From Ureaplasma miroungigenitalium (GTDB lineage: Bacteria; Bacillota_I; Bacilli_A; Mycoplasmatales; Mycoplasmoidaceae), in contig NZ_JAOXHL010000002.1 of assembly GCF_025780085.1 (NCBI RefSeq), positions 62,001-126,000 of the forward strand: a stretch of DNA of 64,000 bases. Reading direction: 5' to 3'. A model generated the notes under the pieces. It did not search any database. It was not told where the DNA came from and saw nothing but the letters and a program-made list of their open reading frames with translations. Each line of letters opens with the position of its first letter. The first letter of the stretch is position 1. This document shows positions 45,429-56,481 of this stretch, one piece after another. Both the position numbers and the translations under genes were made by a program.

Positions 45429-45956
45429 TTAATATTTAATTAATGAGAAAGTTGGTGCAGATAGTTTTTTGTGACCATCTAAGAATGTCAGTTCAATTAA
45501 ATAAACTGAACCCACAACTTGACCTTGTGCTTTTTTTACTAACTCTTCAATAGCATGAACGGTTCCACCAGTAGCTAATAAATCATCAACAATTAATACA
45601 CGTTGGTTTGGTTGAATCGCGTCTTTGTGCATTTCTAAACATGAACTGCCGTATTCTAATTCATATTCTTGTGTATAGTGTTCACGTGGTAATTTATTAG
45701 GTTTACGAACTAGTACAAACGGTTTTTTCATTTGCATAGCTAAAGGTAAACCAAATAAGAATCCTCGTGATTCTGCTCCGACAATGACATCGACATTTAG
45801 TTTATCAACGTATTCGGCAAACGCGTCAATTACATCCTGCATAGCTTGTGGATGCATAAAGATTGGTGTAATATCTTTAAAAATAATTCCTTCTTTAGGA
45901 AAGTCAGGGACATCTTTAATTAAAGATTTTACATATTCAATTTTGGGCATACTCAT
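45429..45956 (-). CDS. apt: Adenine phosphoribosyltransferase
   Basis: Salvages adenine to AMP using PRPP. The 175-residue protein has DFPKEGIIFKDITPIF at the N-terminus, VGAESRGFLFG and the PRPP loop VLIVDDLLATGGT. AGGAG stands 8 nt before the ATG at 45956; a second in-frame ATG lies two codons on. It follows the secDF gene by 9 nt, an arrangement seen in other mycoplasmas and in firmicutes as secDF-(recJ)-apt. Confidence 0.96.
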   Translation of the reverse strand: MSMPKIEYVKSLIKDVPDFPKEGIIFKDITPIFMHPQAMQDVIDAFAEYVDKLNVDVIVGAESRGFLFGLPLAMQMKKPFVLVRKPNKLPREHYTQEYELEYGSSCLEMHKDAIQPNQRVLIVDDLLATGGTVHAIEELVKKAQGQVVGSVYLIELTFLDGHKKLSAPTFSLIKY

Positions 45957-45965
45957 TTTAAACTC

Positions 45966-48941
45966 CTAGAATTTGTTAATATTCAATATTTCTTGTTCAT
46001 CATATTTATCATAACCGAATTGGTGGTTATGGTGGCTATTTAATGTTTTTAACCGAATTTTTTGGGCTAATAAAATTGTTGCCATATTCAGTTTAAGCAT
46101 TACGTTCGCTAAAATAGGATACATTAAAGCTAAAGTAACAAACACGATTAAGTTCATCATAATTAAATCAACAGGAAGAAAGAACATTAGTATTAATAGT
46201 GATGCAAGCATCACGTAATAAATTATATTATAAGCCACTCAATTCTCAACACTTGCTTGTGTTAAAAGGCTTTTTAATGTACGTTTTGGATAAATTTGTT
46301 TGTTATTAATTCGCATACGAATTTGGCCAAGATACACGAAGATGAATAATAACAACAAGATGAAGAAAGTGTTAAAACCAATTAGACTATACTCATTAAT
46401 TGGAATTTGTACAACATACACTAAACCAATGGCTGCTGCCATAAAGACAAACACCGTTATGAAAATCACCAGTGCTGAAGTAATTCGTAATCAAATCATT
46501 CCTCAACATAAAGCGATGACAAAAATAATTAAATAACTATAAATGCTCATGCGTGCATTTTGTAATCAGAAAGCTGTGTTTTGTAAACGCAACACTAAGT
46601 GGTGGTGTGCTGAAATCTGATCTAAATCGTTGATATAGCTTGTGTGGTGAGTGTCAAAAGTAATTTGGGTTGTTGTATTAATTAATTGTGTTTCAATAAC
46701 TGATGGATATAAATTACTATTAATCTCATTTTCTTGAACTGGCTGATCAATATATCCATAAACTAAACTATTTGTAAAGAAATCATGCGCACGACTAGTT
46801 AACCCTAAAACTAACATACCCACAATAATAATTAAACCAATAAAAATTAATGTACCAATTAAGTATCCCTTATGATGCATGTGGGCAATGAATGCTTGTA
46901 AACGAGGATTTGTTTGAGGTGCAAATTTCCCGAATTGTTGTTGGTTAATTAAATATGCGTGCGCTAGATATTCTCTGTATAAATGGCAGTTTGGTTTTTC
47001 AGCGCAAGCTAGAGCTAATAAATACGATGTGCCAAGGAAGATAATGAAGGTCATTAAAAAGTACGCAAATAAAAGAATCATGATGTTCGTACCAAAAGCT
47101 TGGTTCGTATGGTCATTAAAAAACATAAAGACCATTCCACTAAATAAAATCAACATGTATAAATAAAAGTATTTAATCCACTGTTCATTTAAGCTCTTAA
47201 TAAAAGCGTTTTTATATGAATACCCTTGTTGTAAGAAATATTGCATTCCCTTGTTTAGTTGCATTAATCCAAATAAGTTTAAAACATTAAAAACAAAAAG
47301 CGCAGCATAAGTTTCAGCACTAAAGCCTGTATTAAATTTAACTAAGAAAACTAAAGCTAAAACATAACTAAAGAACATTAGTAAAGCGTTTAATACACCT
47401 GCTAGTTTATATAAAACACTTACAATAATACCAATTAAAAGAATAATTACACTTAAACCAATTAAAATACTTTGGCGGTTTGTTAATTGAGTCATTAATT
47501 TATGACTTTGTACTGTTTGTAAATGACTTGCTCGGTCTACGTATTTAACAAACGCTTGCGCGTATTCTTTTTGGGTAATTAAAGAGTTGTTGGCACTTAA
47601 TAAATCACTATATGTATAAGCATCTTGGAAATATTTTTTAAAATTAACTAAATTGTTAAAGTAGCTATTGCCTCGTTGGTTAGCTTTTTGGCTAATTACA
47701 AACTCACTTGTATGGTATTGATTTTGTTTATCAGCTTTAAAATAATGAAAGAATGACGCATAATCAATACTAATTACATAAGGACTAATTAAAGAAAGTT
47801 GTTTTAAATTTCATGAATAAAACATTTCTTGGTCTTTTAAACTAGCTGGACCTTGCGGTTGATTAAAATCGAATTGATTGTAGCTTGGCGCATAATATTG
47901 CGAACTATAAAAAGTTTGCAGTAAAGTTAATAATTTATCTTCTTGCACCGCTTTTTTGTATGTTAAAGTTTGATCATCAATCAAGAAATCACTAATTGAT
48001 TTTTTTGAACCCACAACAAAACTCATATATTGACGTTCGGCATCATTACTTGCTACAGCTTGATATTGCGCATCGATGATATCTCATGTTTGTTGATCAA
48101 CAATATTTTTTTGTTCATGAGCATAAGCTAATAAAGCTAGTGAGTTTAATTTCATTATTAAACCATCACGATTAGCTCACAATAATCAAATATTTTCTGG
48201 TTTACTTAATTTCTTTGGATCTTTTGATAAATTTTGAATTAATTCATCACGACTTTCAATCGTTTTCGCATCACCCGCTACATTTTTGAATTGAGCATCA
48301 AAAGTTTCTAAACTAAAATCCTGGTTATCTTTTGTTGGAACCTTAATTTTTAATTCCAAAGAATTTGTTGCACGGTTGTTTTGCAATCTTAATTGATCTT
48401 CGTTTTGGTTTAAAACTAAAAAATCTTGCTCATCGAACTGTTGATCATTTAGTTTGGTTGTTTTATGAATGGTTGATCCTAATAAACCCGAAATATTTTG
48501 TAATTCCAACCGATTTGATGTGCTAAATGTTCGCAATAAAGCTAATTTCGCAGCTACCTTGTCATCTTGTTTTTTGATATTTCGGTAGTCTAAATCCGCG
48601 TATGTACCATTTAAACTATAATCATAAAAATAATTAATAACATTGCCATCTGTTTGACTTTGCACATTTAATAAATGTAAATCTAATTTAGATAATTGTG
48701 CAATGTGTTTTTGTTGATTTGAAGCATGATTAGTTGTAGCTGGTGCGAACCATTGAGTTTGGGTAACGAATTTTTCATCTAATCCATTACTTGACTTTAA
48801 ATGTTCTTGCACATAAACACTACCAGCTGCAACGCCTGCTATACTTCCGACAGCAACTAATCCAATTCCACTTCATAGCAATGCTTTTTTATTCATTCGT
48901 GAATTATTTTTTATTAATTGTTTGGCTTTCAAAATAATCAT
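45966..48941 (-). CDS. secDF: Divergent SecDF translocase accessory protein
   Basis: A 991-residue membrane protein, one frame through many TGA-Trp codons. Topology: one N-terminal helix (GIGLVAVGSIAGVAAGSVYV), a large extracellular domain to about 490, about five helices (the block LIGLSVIILLIGIIV to TFIIFLGTSYLL), a further helix with a 90-residue extracellular loop, then five more helices near the end. This is the 6+6 SecDF layout, and in the fourth helix region the spacing of F-N-V-L-N...GMQYFLQQGYSYKNAF follows the SecD segment of DANVxIFERIxEE...G.S...A. Sequence conservation is low; the family call rests on topology plus apt downstream. AGAGGA abuts the ATG at 48941, so TTG at 48932 is an alternative start. 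Confidence 0.72.
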
Positions 48942-49014
48942 TCCTCTAAACATGTTTTTATGGCACTATAAATCATAATTATATTATAAACATTATAGTT
49001 TATTTGTCTTTTTT

Positions 49015-49026
49015 CGGTATATACCG
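49015..49026. promoter_or_regulatory. Palindrome in the secDF/ybeY divergent promoter region
   Basis: CGGTATATACCG, a perfect 12-nt palindrome and unusually GC-bearing for this AT-rich spacer, stands between divergent genes, about 15 nt before TATAAT on the plus strand. It could be an operator; this is inferred from position only. Confidence 0.35.
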
Positions 49027-49083
49027 GATTATGTTTATTATAATTATATAAAAGAAAAACGAAAAATTGAAAAAAGGGGCCGC

Positions 49084-49527
49084 ATGATTTATAGTCTATA
49101 TAATCAAAGCAACGAATTTAACCAAACAAAATATGAACCATTAATTAAAGAGCTAATCGAAACTATCGAAGTACACTTAAAATTACCAAAGGATCGTATT
49201 TTCGAACTTTTTTTTGTGGACGATGATGAGATTCGCGAAATTAATTTTAATTACCGTGAAAAAGATAGCATAACCGATGTTGTTTCGCTGGAAAGTGATC
49301 CTAGTCATTTTAGCCCCATTTTGGGAGAGGTCTATGTTTGTATCCCTCAAACTCAACGCCAAGCTATTACTTATCAACACTCATTCGAACGTGAATTATG
49401 TTTTTTAATCACCCACGGTATCTTGCACTTATTAGGTTATGATCACTTAAATGTTGAGGATGAAAAAGTTATGTTTGGTTTACAAGAAGAAATATTAAAT
49501 AAATTAGGAATAACACGCCATGAGTAA
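49084..49527 (+). CDS. ybeY: Endoribonuclease YbeY
   Basis: Metal-dependent RNase in rRNA maturation and ribosome quality control. The 147-residue protein has the metal-binding motif HGILHLLGYDH (HGxLHLxGYDH) and the upstream ELFFVDDDEIREINFNYREK block. Its 3' end overlaps era by 8 nt. AAAAAAGGGG precedes the ATG. It opens a ybeY-era-recO-glyS-dnaG unit. Confidence 0.94.
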   Translation: MIYSLYNQSNEFNQTKYEPLIKELIETIEVHLKLPKDRIFELFFVDDDEIREINFNYREKDSITDVVSLESDPSHFSPILGEVYVCIPQTQRQAITYQHSFERELCFLITHGILHLLGYDHLNVEDEKVMFGLQEEILNKLGITRHE

Positions 49528-50434
49528 AACAGAAATAAAGTATGCCAATATTGTCATTATTGGTAAGCCCAATGTGGGTAAATCATCATTAATGAACGAA
49601 TTAACAAATTCATGAAGTAGTATCGTCACTGCTAAACCCCAGACAACAAGAAATGCCATTAGTGTGGTCTATGAAGATGAGGATAGTAAATTTATCTTTA
49701 CCGACACGCCCGGATATTTAAATCCCCATTATAAATTAGATGAGTTTTTAAACCAAGAAATTAAACAGGCTTACGAAAAAGCTGAATTCATTTTATTTTT
49801 AACTGATATGTCACGACCATTAAGTGCAGAAGATCATGAAATTGTTGAATTATTACAAAGTCTACGTAACAAAAAAATTATCTTAGTGGTTAATAAAGCA
49901 GAAACAGCTAATGAACAAAATATCATTGATGAACGTATCAATAACCTAAAACAAATGATTAGTTTTATTGATACCATCCAAATTAGTGCTTTACACAAAA
50001 TTAATATCGACAAATTAATTCAACTAATTAAATCGCATATCACGCCTTCCCCTATTAATGAATGATTTGGTCAACAATATAAACAAGATGATTTATTTCT
50101 TATTAGCGAAATCATTCGTGAACAATGTTTAATTTTATTAGATAAAGAAGTTCCTCACGGTGTTGGTGTGCAAATTGAAAACGAAGAATACCAACCTGAT
50201 CAACAAATATGAAAAATTACTGCCAGTTTAATTGTTGAGAAAGAATCACACAAACCAATTATTATTGGTAAAGGTGGATCAATGATTAAAAATATTCGTG
50301 TCAGCAGTGTCAAGAAAATCAGTAGTATTTATGATGCGTGTATTCAATTACATTTATTTGTAAAAGTAGAAAAAAACTGACGAAACTCTTTTGCAACACT
50401 AAACTCTCTGGGATATAAAAATAAAAAATCTTAA
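49520..50434 (+). CDS. era: GTPase Era
   Basis: GTPase for 30S assembly and 16S 3'-end handling, 304 residues. G1 is GKPNVGKSS, then KPQTTRNA, DTPGYLN (G3), and the C-terminal KH domain IIGKGGSMIKNIR. G4 reads NKAE where NKxD is usual; Glu at this place would weaken guanine contact, so either the Asp role is shifted or Era here is tolerant. It overlaps ybeY by 8 nt and is followed by recO after 2 nt. Confidence 0.94.
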
Positions 50435-50436
50435 AG

Positions 50437-51165
50437 ATGGGGTTAGTTGTCACACGTGGTTATTTGATCAAAAAAACAGACTTTAATTACTTTGATCAAA
50501 TTCTTACGTTCTTAAACGAACACGGCAACCTATTTGTAATGTATGCCCCAGGAGTTAAACGTATTACGTCAAAAAATGCTCGTAGTTTATTCTTCGGTAA
50601 TTATTTAGAATTTGAATTTTTTCACTCGACAATCCCTAATAAACTCGGTAAGCTAAAAAAAGTAGTTGCTGTTCATCGAGTGGATTATACCTACGAAGAT
50701 CATTTTACCCTACTGGTTCTCAATTATTTAATTAGTAGTTTGCAAGAAACAGATGTCCAAACTTTTCTTTTCTATCAAGAAATACTCGCATGAGTTATTC
50801 AAGATGTTGACCCATACGTTTTAGCTTTATATACCATGATACAATTTGCAAAACGCGAGGGCTTATTATTTCACTTTGACAATTGCATTCATTGTCAAAA
50901 TGATAAAAAAATTTTAACCTTTGATCAGGCTCATTTAGGATTAATTTGTGCAAACTGCTTCCAGAATGAACCGCATTTCATTTTATCTCATGCATTAATT
51001 AAATATTTTTATATACTAAATAGCATGGATGTATTTAATAAAAAAATAGTAATTCCACAAAAAGACGCGATTAATTTAATGAAGTACATTAATCATATAT
51101 TAGCCAACAAGCTGGGGATTTACATTCCCTATATCGATTATTTAAAAAACTTCACTCAAAAATAA
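50437..51165 (+). CDS. recO: DNA repair protein RecO
   Basis: RecFOR pathway mediator binding single-stranded DNA, 242 residues. The N-terminal OB-fold ([20 protein letters not shown]) is followed by helices and a zinc-binding site CIHC (about 151-154) and CANC (about 171-174). Two TGA-Trp codons lie in the frame. The era-recO-glyS order is conserved in firmicutes and mollicutes, which supports the call. Confidence 0.88.
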
Positions 51166-51176
51166 AGGAGCTTAAT

Positions 51177-52589
51177 ATGCAACGTTTTAAAAAAGCAGAA
51201 GATATTGTTAATCATTTAAAACAAACTGGTTTTGTTTTTGCTAACTCTGAAATTTATAATGGATTAGCAAACGCTTGGGATTATGGTCCCTTGGGTGTAA
51301 TGTTAAAAAACAATTTAAAAAATCTATGATGAAAACACTTTGTCAACCGAACACCAGATGTTTATGGTTTAGATTCAGCCATCATTAACAACCCATTAGT
51401 TTGACAAGCTAGTGGACATTTAGATAATTTTAGTGATCCCTTGATTGATTGTAAAAACTGCCAAACACGTTATCGTGCAGATAAAATGATTAATCAAATT
51501 GCTGGTAGTGATTTAATTAATGAAAAAACAAGTAATGAAGATATTCAAAAAGCCTTAGTTAAATTTGCGGTTAAATGTGAAAATTGTAAACAACAAACTT
51601 GAACGGACGTTCGTTATTTCAATTTAATGTTTAAAACAAATATGGGTGTAATTGATGATAATAAAAACATCGTTTATTTACGTCCCGAAACCGCTCAAGG
51701 AATCTTTGTTAATTTCAAAAACATCCAACGGGCAATGCGTTTACACTTACCATTTGGAGTAGCTCAAATTGGGAAATCTTTTAGAAACGAAATTACTCCA
51801 GGTAACTTCATTTTTAGAACTCGTGAATTTGAACAAATGGAAATTGAGTATTTCTTATACGCAAATACAGCTTATGATGTATTTGAACAATACGAAAATA
51901 AAATTTATAATTGATTAACTACCGAGTGCAATCTAGATGCTAATAAAATCCGTAAACACGAACATTCAGCTGAAGAATTAGCTCACTACTCTGCTAAAAC
52001 AATTGACTTTGAATATGAGTTTTTATTTGGTTTCCAAGAATTATATGGTTTAGCATATCGTGGTGATTATGATTTAAATCAACATATGCAATTATCTAAA
52101 AAAGATTTAACTTATTTAGATGAAACTACTAAAGAAAAATTTCTTCCGCACGTTGTTGAACCATCTGTTGGGGTAGAACGTTTATTTTACGCTATTGCCA
52201 CAAATCATTTATTAATTGAACCGTTAGCTGATGATGAAGAGCGTATCGTCTTTAACTTGCCATATGAATTAGCTCCATATAAAGTTGCTATCTTACCTTT
52301 ATCAAATAAATTTAAAGAACAAGCATTTGACTTTTATCAAAAATTACTAAATCAGGATATTGTTATGACTTTTGATGCAGCTGGGTCAATTGGTAAGCGA
52401 TACCGTCGACAAGATGCTATCGGAACTGTTTACTGTTTAACAATTGACTTTGACAGTTTTAATGAAAATCAAGAAATTACATCATTCACTATTCGTGAAC
52501 GTAATTCAATGCAACAAAAACGAATTACATTAGAGGAATTACCTGCCTTTTTATCAAAACAAGGACACATTAATTTTAACCGTGAGTAA
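51177..52589 (+). CDS. glyS: Glycine-tRNA ligase (homodimeric type)
   Basis: Class II synthetase of 470 residues of the eukaryal/archaeal alpha2 type that mycoplasmas use. Signatures: [33 protein letters not shown] (motif 2 neighbourhood), [20 protein letters not shown] and [14 protein letters not shown], plus two Cys pairs (DCKNCQ, KCENCK) likely binding zinc. Ends overlapping dnaG by 8 nt. AAGGAG is 7 nt upstream of the ATG. Confidence 0.96.
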
Positions 52590-54402
52590 TATTAATTTAT
52601 TTAACAGCATTAGAGCGCAGGTAAAAATATCAGACATCATTAAGCAATATATTAATATCGTTAAAAAGGGTAGTAATTATATTGCTATTTGTCCATTTCA
52701 TAATGATACTAAACCATCGTTATCTATAAATGACCAAAAACAAATATTTAAATGCTTCGCATGCAATCAAGCAGGCGATGGAATCAAATTTGTAGCTGAA
52801 AAAAATAATATTTCTTACCAAGAAGCAGCTGTGAAAATTGTCCACGATCACAACTTAGATCCCAGTTTGTTAAAAAACTTAAGAAAACAATCGCCGTACG
52901 AACAATTAATCACCGATACGAATTATTTAAATACACAAGTTTTGACTTATTTCCAAATGTGATTAAATGATGCTAAATGCCAAAATGTCAAACAAATATT
53001 AATCGACCGTAAAATTGAACCTTCAATGATTGAGCTTTTTCGTCTAGGTTATGCTCCTAAGCATAATCTTTTGACTCAGGTTCTAAAAAAAGTTCAACCA
53101 AATTTAGTTAATGAAAATCCTTTTTTTAGTTGAAAGAATTTAGAGAACGCCTCTATCTTAAATTTGGATGAACAAGCCGAGTATCGTGATTACTTTTTTG
53201 ATCGCATCATTTTCCCTATTACCGATGTTAAAAACAACGTCATTGGTTTTAGTGGGCGCGCTTTAGATAACAAGCAAACAAGTAAATACATGAACACACG
53301 CGAATCAAAAGTTTTTTTCAAAAAACAAACACTATACAATTTATATTTAGCACAGCAAAATTTAGGTGAACATCATACTTTATATATCTGTGAAGGTTTT
53401 TTCGATGCTATTAGCGCCTATCAATCAGGAGTTAAAAATATTGTTGCTACCATGGGCGTGGCTTTAACTAAAGATCATTTGCGTTTATTAAAAAATGTGG
53501 GTGTTAAGCGATTGATCCTAGCATTTGATAATGACCGTGCTGGTTTAGAGGTTACCTTAAAGTACATCAATCAATTCAAACAGCAAGGCTTTGAATTGTT
53601 TGTGCTCAATCAAGCCCAAAACAAATATAAAGATTTTAATGATGTCTTAGTACACGAGGGCGAACAAAAACTACAAACATTACTAACTCATTATGATCAT
53701 TACAGCGTTTTTTATTTAAGATACTTAGCTGATTTATATCAACAAACAACTGACTTAATTAAACAAAATGCCTTAAAAAAAGATTTACAAAATGTATTAA
53801 GTGTTGATGGTAATGAGAACTATATTCAAGCTTATGCTGAATCTTATATCAAAGTTTACCCCCAATATTCAAACGATTTAGCTTACCGTGAAATCTATCG
53901 GTTGTTAACTAAAGTCAAAACTAATAACGAAGCGCCGAAAGCTTTGATTAAACCAACAAAAACACGTAGCTATCATTTTAATGATCGTTATGTCATTGCT
54001 AATTCAATTAACGTTTGTGCTTTATTTGCTGCTATTTTACAGTCTAAAGCGTGCTATAACCGTGTTGTCCAAGTTCTTGATGATGAACAACGTCTGGTTT
54101 TATTAAATGAATATATTGCCATGCTGGATTATTTTGATGCTTTATACTTAAGTGTTTCTGATGTTGATGATATTGATTTAAAACGCGATTGATTTATTCA
54201 CAACTGAGATGTGACTGAATACGATCAAGCAACCAATATTTTATACGAGCAAATTCAAAACTATTTAGTTAACCCTTCTAACAAATGACCTTGAAAGTCA
54301 ATTGATAACGAAATGCCTATGGCCTTGCAAGACTTTGACAATTGAGCTATTAAAAACACAATTCCTTTTTTAAGACGAAAGAAAAACCTGAGTGATCACT
54401 AA
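52582..54402 (+). CDS. dnaG: DNA primase
   Basis: Makes RNA primers at the replication fork. The 606-residue protein starts with GTG at 52582 inside the glyS end. It has a CHC2 zinc site C37-x2-H40, C58-x2-C61 (CPFHNDTKPS, CFACNQAGDG), and the toprim core IGFSGRAL, LYICEGFFDAISAY and LAFDNDRAGLE. The C-terminal helicase-binding domain is present but poorly conserved. The stop lies in the terminator loop. In M. genitalium rpoD follows dnaG; here a tRNA-Leu on the opposite strand does. Confidence 0.95.
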
Positions 54403-54418
54403 GATCCTCAGGTTTTTT
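54382..54418 (+). terminator. Terminator after dnaG
   Basis: Stem AAAAACCTGAG / CTCAGGTTTTT (54382-54392, 54407-54417), 14-nt loop that contains the dnaG stop codon, then T-run. Confidence 0.9.
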
Positions 54419-54423
54419 ATTAA

Positions 54424-54505
54424 TGGTGCTCAATAAGGGACTCGAACCCATATGATTTCTCGGTTGATTTTGAGTCAACTGCGTCTGCCATTTCGCCAAT
54501 TGAGC
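54424..54505 (-). tRNA. tRNA-Leu (anticodon CAA)
   Basis: Cloverleaf on the minus strand, 82 nt including an encoded CCA (54424-54426). Acceptor GCTCAAT pairs ATTGAGC, the D arm reads TGGCGAAATGGCAGACGCA as in bacterial tRNA-Leu, the anticodon stem GTTGA/TCAAC holds loop CTCAAAA (CAA at 54470-54472) and the variable arm CGAGAAATCAT is extended. One T-T mismatch in the T stem. Confidence 0.93.
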
Positions 54506-54516
54506 AAGACTAATAT

Positions 54517-54546
54517 ATTATAATTAAATCGTATTGGCTTTGTCAA
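54517..54546 (-). promoter_or_regulatory. Strong promoter of tRNA-Leu
   Basis: Minus strand TTGACA (54541-54546) and TATAAT (54517-54522) with 18-nt spacing, 12 nt before the mature tRNA 5' end. Perfect consensus boxes. Confidence 0.85.
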
Positions 54547-54600
54547 ATTAATTTGCCAGAAACCAATATTTTTGTATACCAAAAAGGGAGTGTTACACTT

Positions 54601-55215
54601 ATGAATGATAAAAAAGATACACAACAAAGATTTGATTATCCACAGGATGATGATAACGGTAAAGAAATGTTATTAAAAATGAATGCTAATCATAAACATA
54701 TTAGCGATTTCTTTTTTGAAAATGTAAACATATTACCAACTGATATCTGTTTAGATATCGGTTGTGGTGGAGGTTATAATGCCGGTGAATTAGCTAAGCG
54801 CGCTTTCTTAGTTCACGCCATTGATATTAGTAAAAAGGCATGTGAAGTAACGCGATTTTATAACACAACTGCATATCGCTCACAAAAATTATTAATTAGT
54901 AATACCAGTATTGAAGATATTGAATTTCCTAATGAATATTTCAGCGTTATTACGGCGTTCTCTACTATTTATTTCTGAGATGATTTAGATAATGATTTAA
55001 AAAAGATTTACAACTTCTTAAAAAAAGATGGAGCTTTTTACATTATGATTGCTACTAACAAAGATCATTGACAAGATCAATGAAAACACGTTAATAACTT
55101 CAAAGTCATGGATGAATATGAACTATTAGCAAAATTGAGAGCCGTTGGTTTTAATCAATTAAACATCAAATATCAACCAAATACAATGCGATTAATGATC
55201 CGAGGGGTTAAATAA
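54601..55215 (+). CDS. Class I SAM-dependent methyltransferase, paralogue 1
   Basis: A 204-residue methyltransferase. Motif I LDIGCGGG is at 51-58 and the acidic ribose contact is in VHAIDIS; after it follow TSIEDIEFPNEYFSVITAF (motif IV region) and a C-terminal WKHVNNFKVMDEYELLAKL segment. The methyl acceptor is unknown. It is the most divergent of three tandem paralogues (about 20 N-terminal residues unlike the others). AAAGGGAG is upstream; an in-frame earlier start exists at 54553 but has no such site. Confidence 0.88.
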
Positions 55216-55217
55216 TT

Positions 55218-55844
55218 ATGAGTAAAACAGAACAAAAAGATATTAAACTAACAAACGATTCATTTGGTAATCCAACTAATGATGAAGCTGGTTATAATCT
55301 GCTAAAAGATATGAATCAACATCACCAAACAATTGCTTCATGAGGTTTTTCACAATTTGAAATTAAAGCTGATGATATTTGTTTAGACGCAGGTTGTGGT
55401 GGAGGAGCAAATATTATGTATATGGCTCAAAGAGCAGCTCACGTTACGGGAATCGACATTTCTGCTATGTCTTGTAAAGTATCACAAGAAGTAAACGATT
55501 TAGATATTAAAAACAATCGTGTAAACATTCTACAATCTAGTATCGAAGACTTTAAGGGCGCTGATGAATCCTTTAGTTTAGTTACAGCCTTTTGTACAAT
55601 CTATTTTTGAAATAACCGTCTAGGAGCTTTTCAAAATATTTATCGAATGTTAAAACCCAACGGACGTTTTTGTTTAATTGCAAGTGGTCATCAAAAACAA
55701 TTAGAATGAAGACACGTTCCTGATTTAAAAGTCGTTAGCGAATATGTGCTCATGGCCGAAATTAATCAAGCTGGTTTTAGCGATATCACAATTAGCTTCG
55801 AACCAACTAACGGCTACATTGTTATTCAAGCTATTAAAAAATAA
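55218..55844 (+). CDS. Class I SAM-dependent methyltransferase, paralogue 2
   Basis: A 208-residue paralogue 2 nt after the previous gene. It opens with a conserved NDSFGNPTNDEAGYNLL head shared with paralogue 3, then motif I LDAGCGGGANI at about 56-66, HVTGIDISAM, a middle SSIEDFKGADESFSLVTAF and an end IVIQAIKK. The head motif suggests a substrate-recognition segment common to paralogues 2 and 3. Acceptor unknown; the Gly-rich loop and size fit Methyltransf_11/UbiE-like enzymes, some of which act on small molecules. Confidence 0.9.
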
Positions 55845-55858
55845 GAGAGAAAACACTT

Positions 55859-56479
55859 ATGCATAAAAAAGTAACAAGCGAAATTGCCAATGATTCTTTT
55901 GGTAACCCCACAAATGATCAAGCTGGTTATAATATTTTAATGAGAATGAACCAAGAACATCGTAGCGTAGCTACCTGGGCTTTTAAACATTTTAAAATTC
56001 ACAAAGATGATGTTTGTTTAGACGTTGGCTGTGGCGGGGGAGCAAACATTAAGCGAATGGTCAAAAAAGCTAAGCATGTCACTGGGATCGATATTTCGGC
56101 AATGGCCATCAAGGTTTCTAGAGAAGTTAATCAAGAAAGTGAACTAGCTTCAAAAATTGATCTGCAACAAGTCAGCATTGAAGAATTTGCAGCACCTGCG
56201 AATACTTTTAGTTTAATTACAGCCTTCTCCACTGTTTATTTTTGAACCGATTATTTACAAGGTTTTAAAAATATATATCGTTTGCTAGCTAACAAAGGTT
56301 GTTTTTGTTTGATTATTACTCCTGCAAAAAAACAAGCTAAATGAAAAAAGATTCCTTACTTCCAAGTACGCAATGAATTTCGTTTGCTAAAAGATCTGCA
56401 AAATATTGGCTTTAATGATTTACAATTAATTACAGAACCCCAACAGGGTTTTTTATTAATTAAGGCTACGAAAATTTAA
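55859..56479 (+). CDS. Class I SAM-dependent methyltransferase, paralogue 3
   Basis: A 206-residue paralogue with head NDSFGNPTNDQAGYNIL, motif I LDVGCGGGANI at about 54-64, HVTGIDISAMAIKVSREVN and SIEEFAAPANTFSLITAF. It is plainly closer to paralogue 2 than to paralogue 1, indicating at least two duplications. Spacing of 14 nt to paralogue 2, and 2 nt to the PFK-like gene, indicates one operon of four genes. Confidence 0.9.
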
Positions 56480-56481
56480 CA

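Noticed and set aside
45405-45440. AATATT-type short repeat near the apt stop
   Set aside because: Simple AT-rich sequence of a few units; no array, no conservation evidence.
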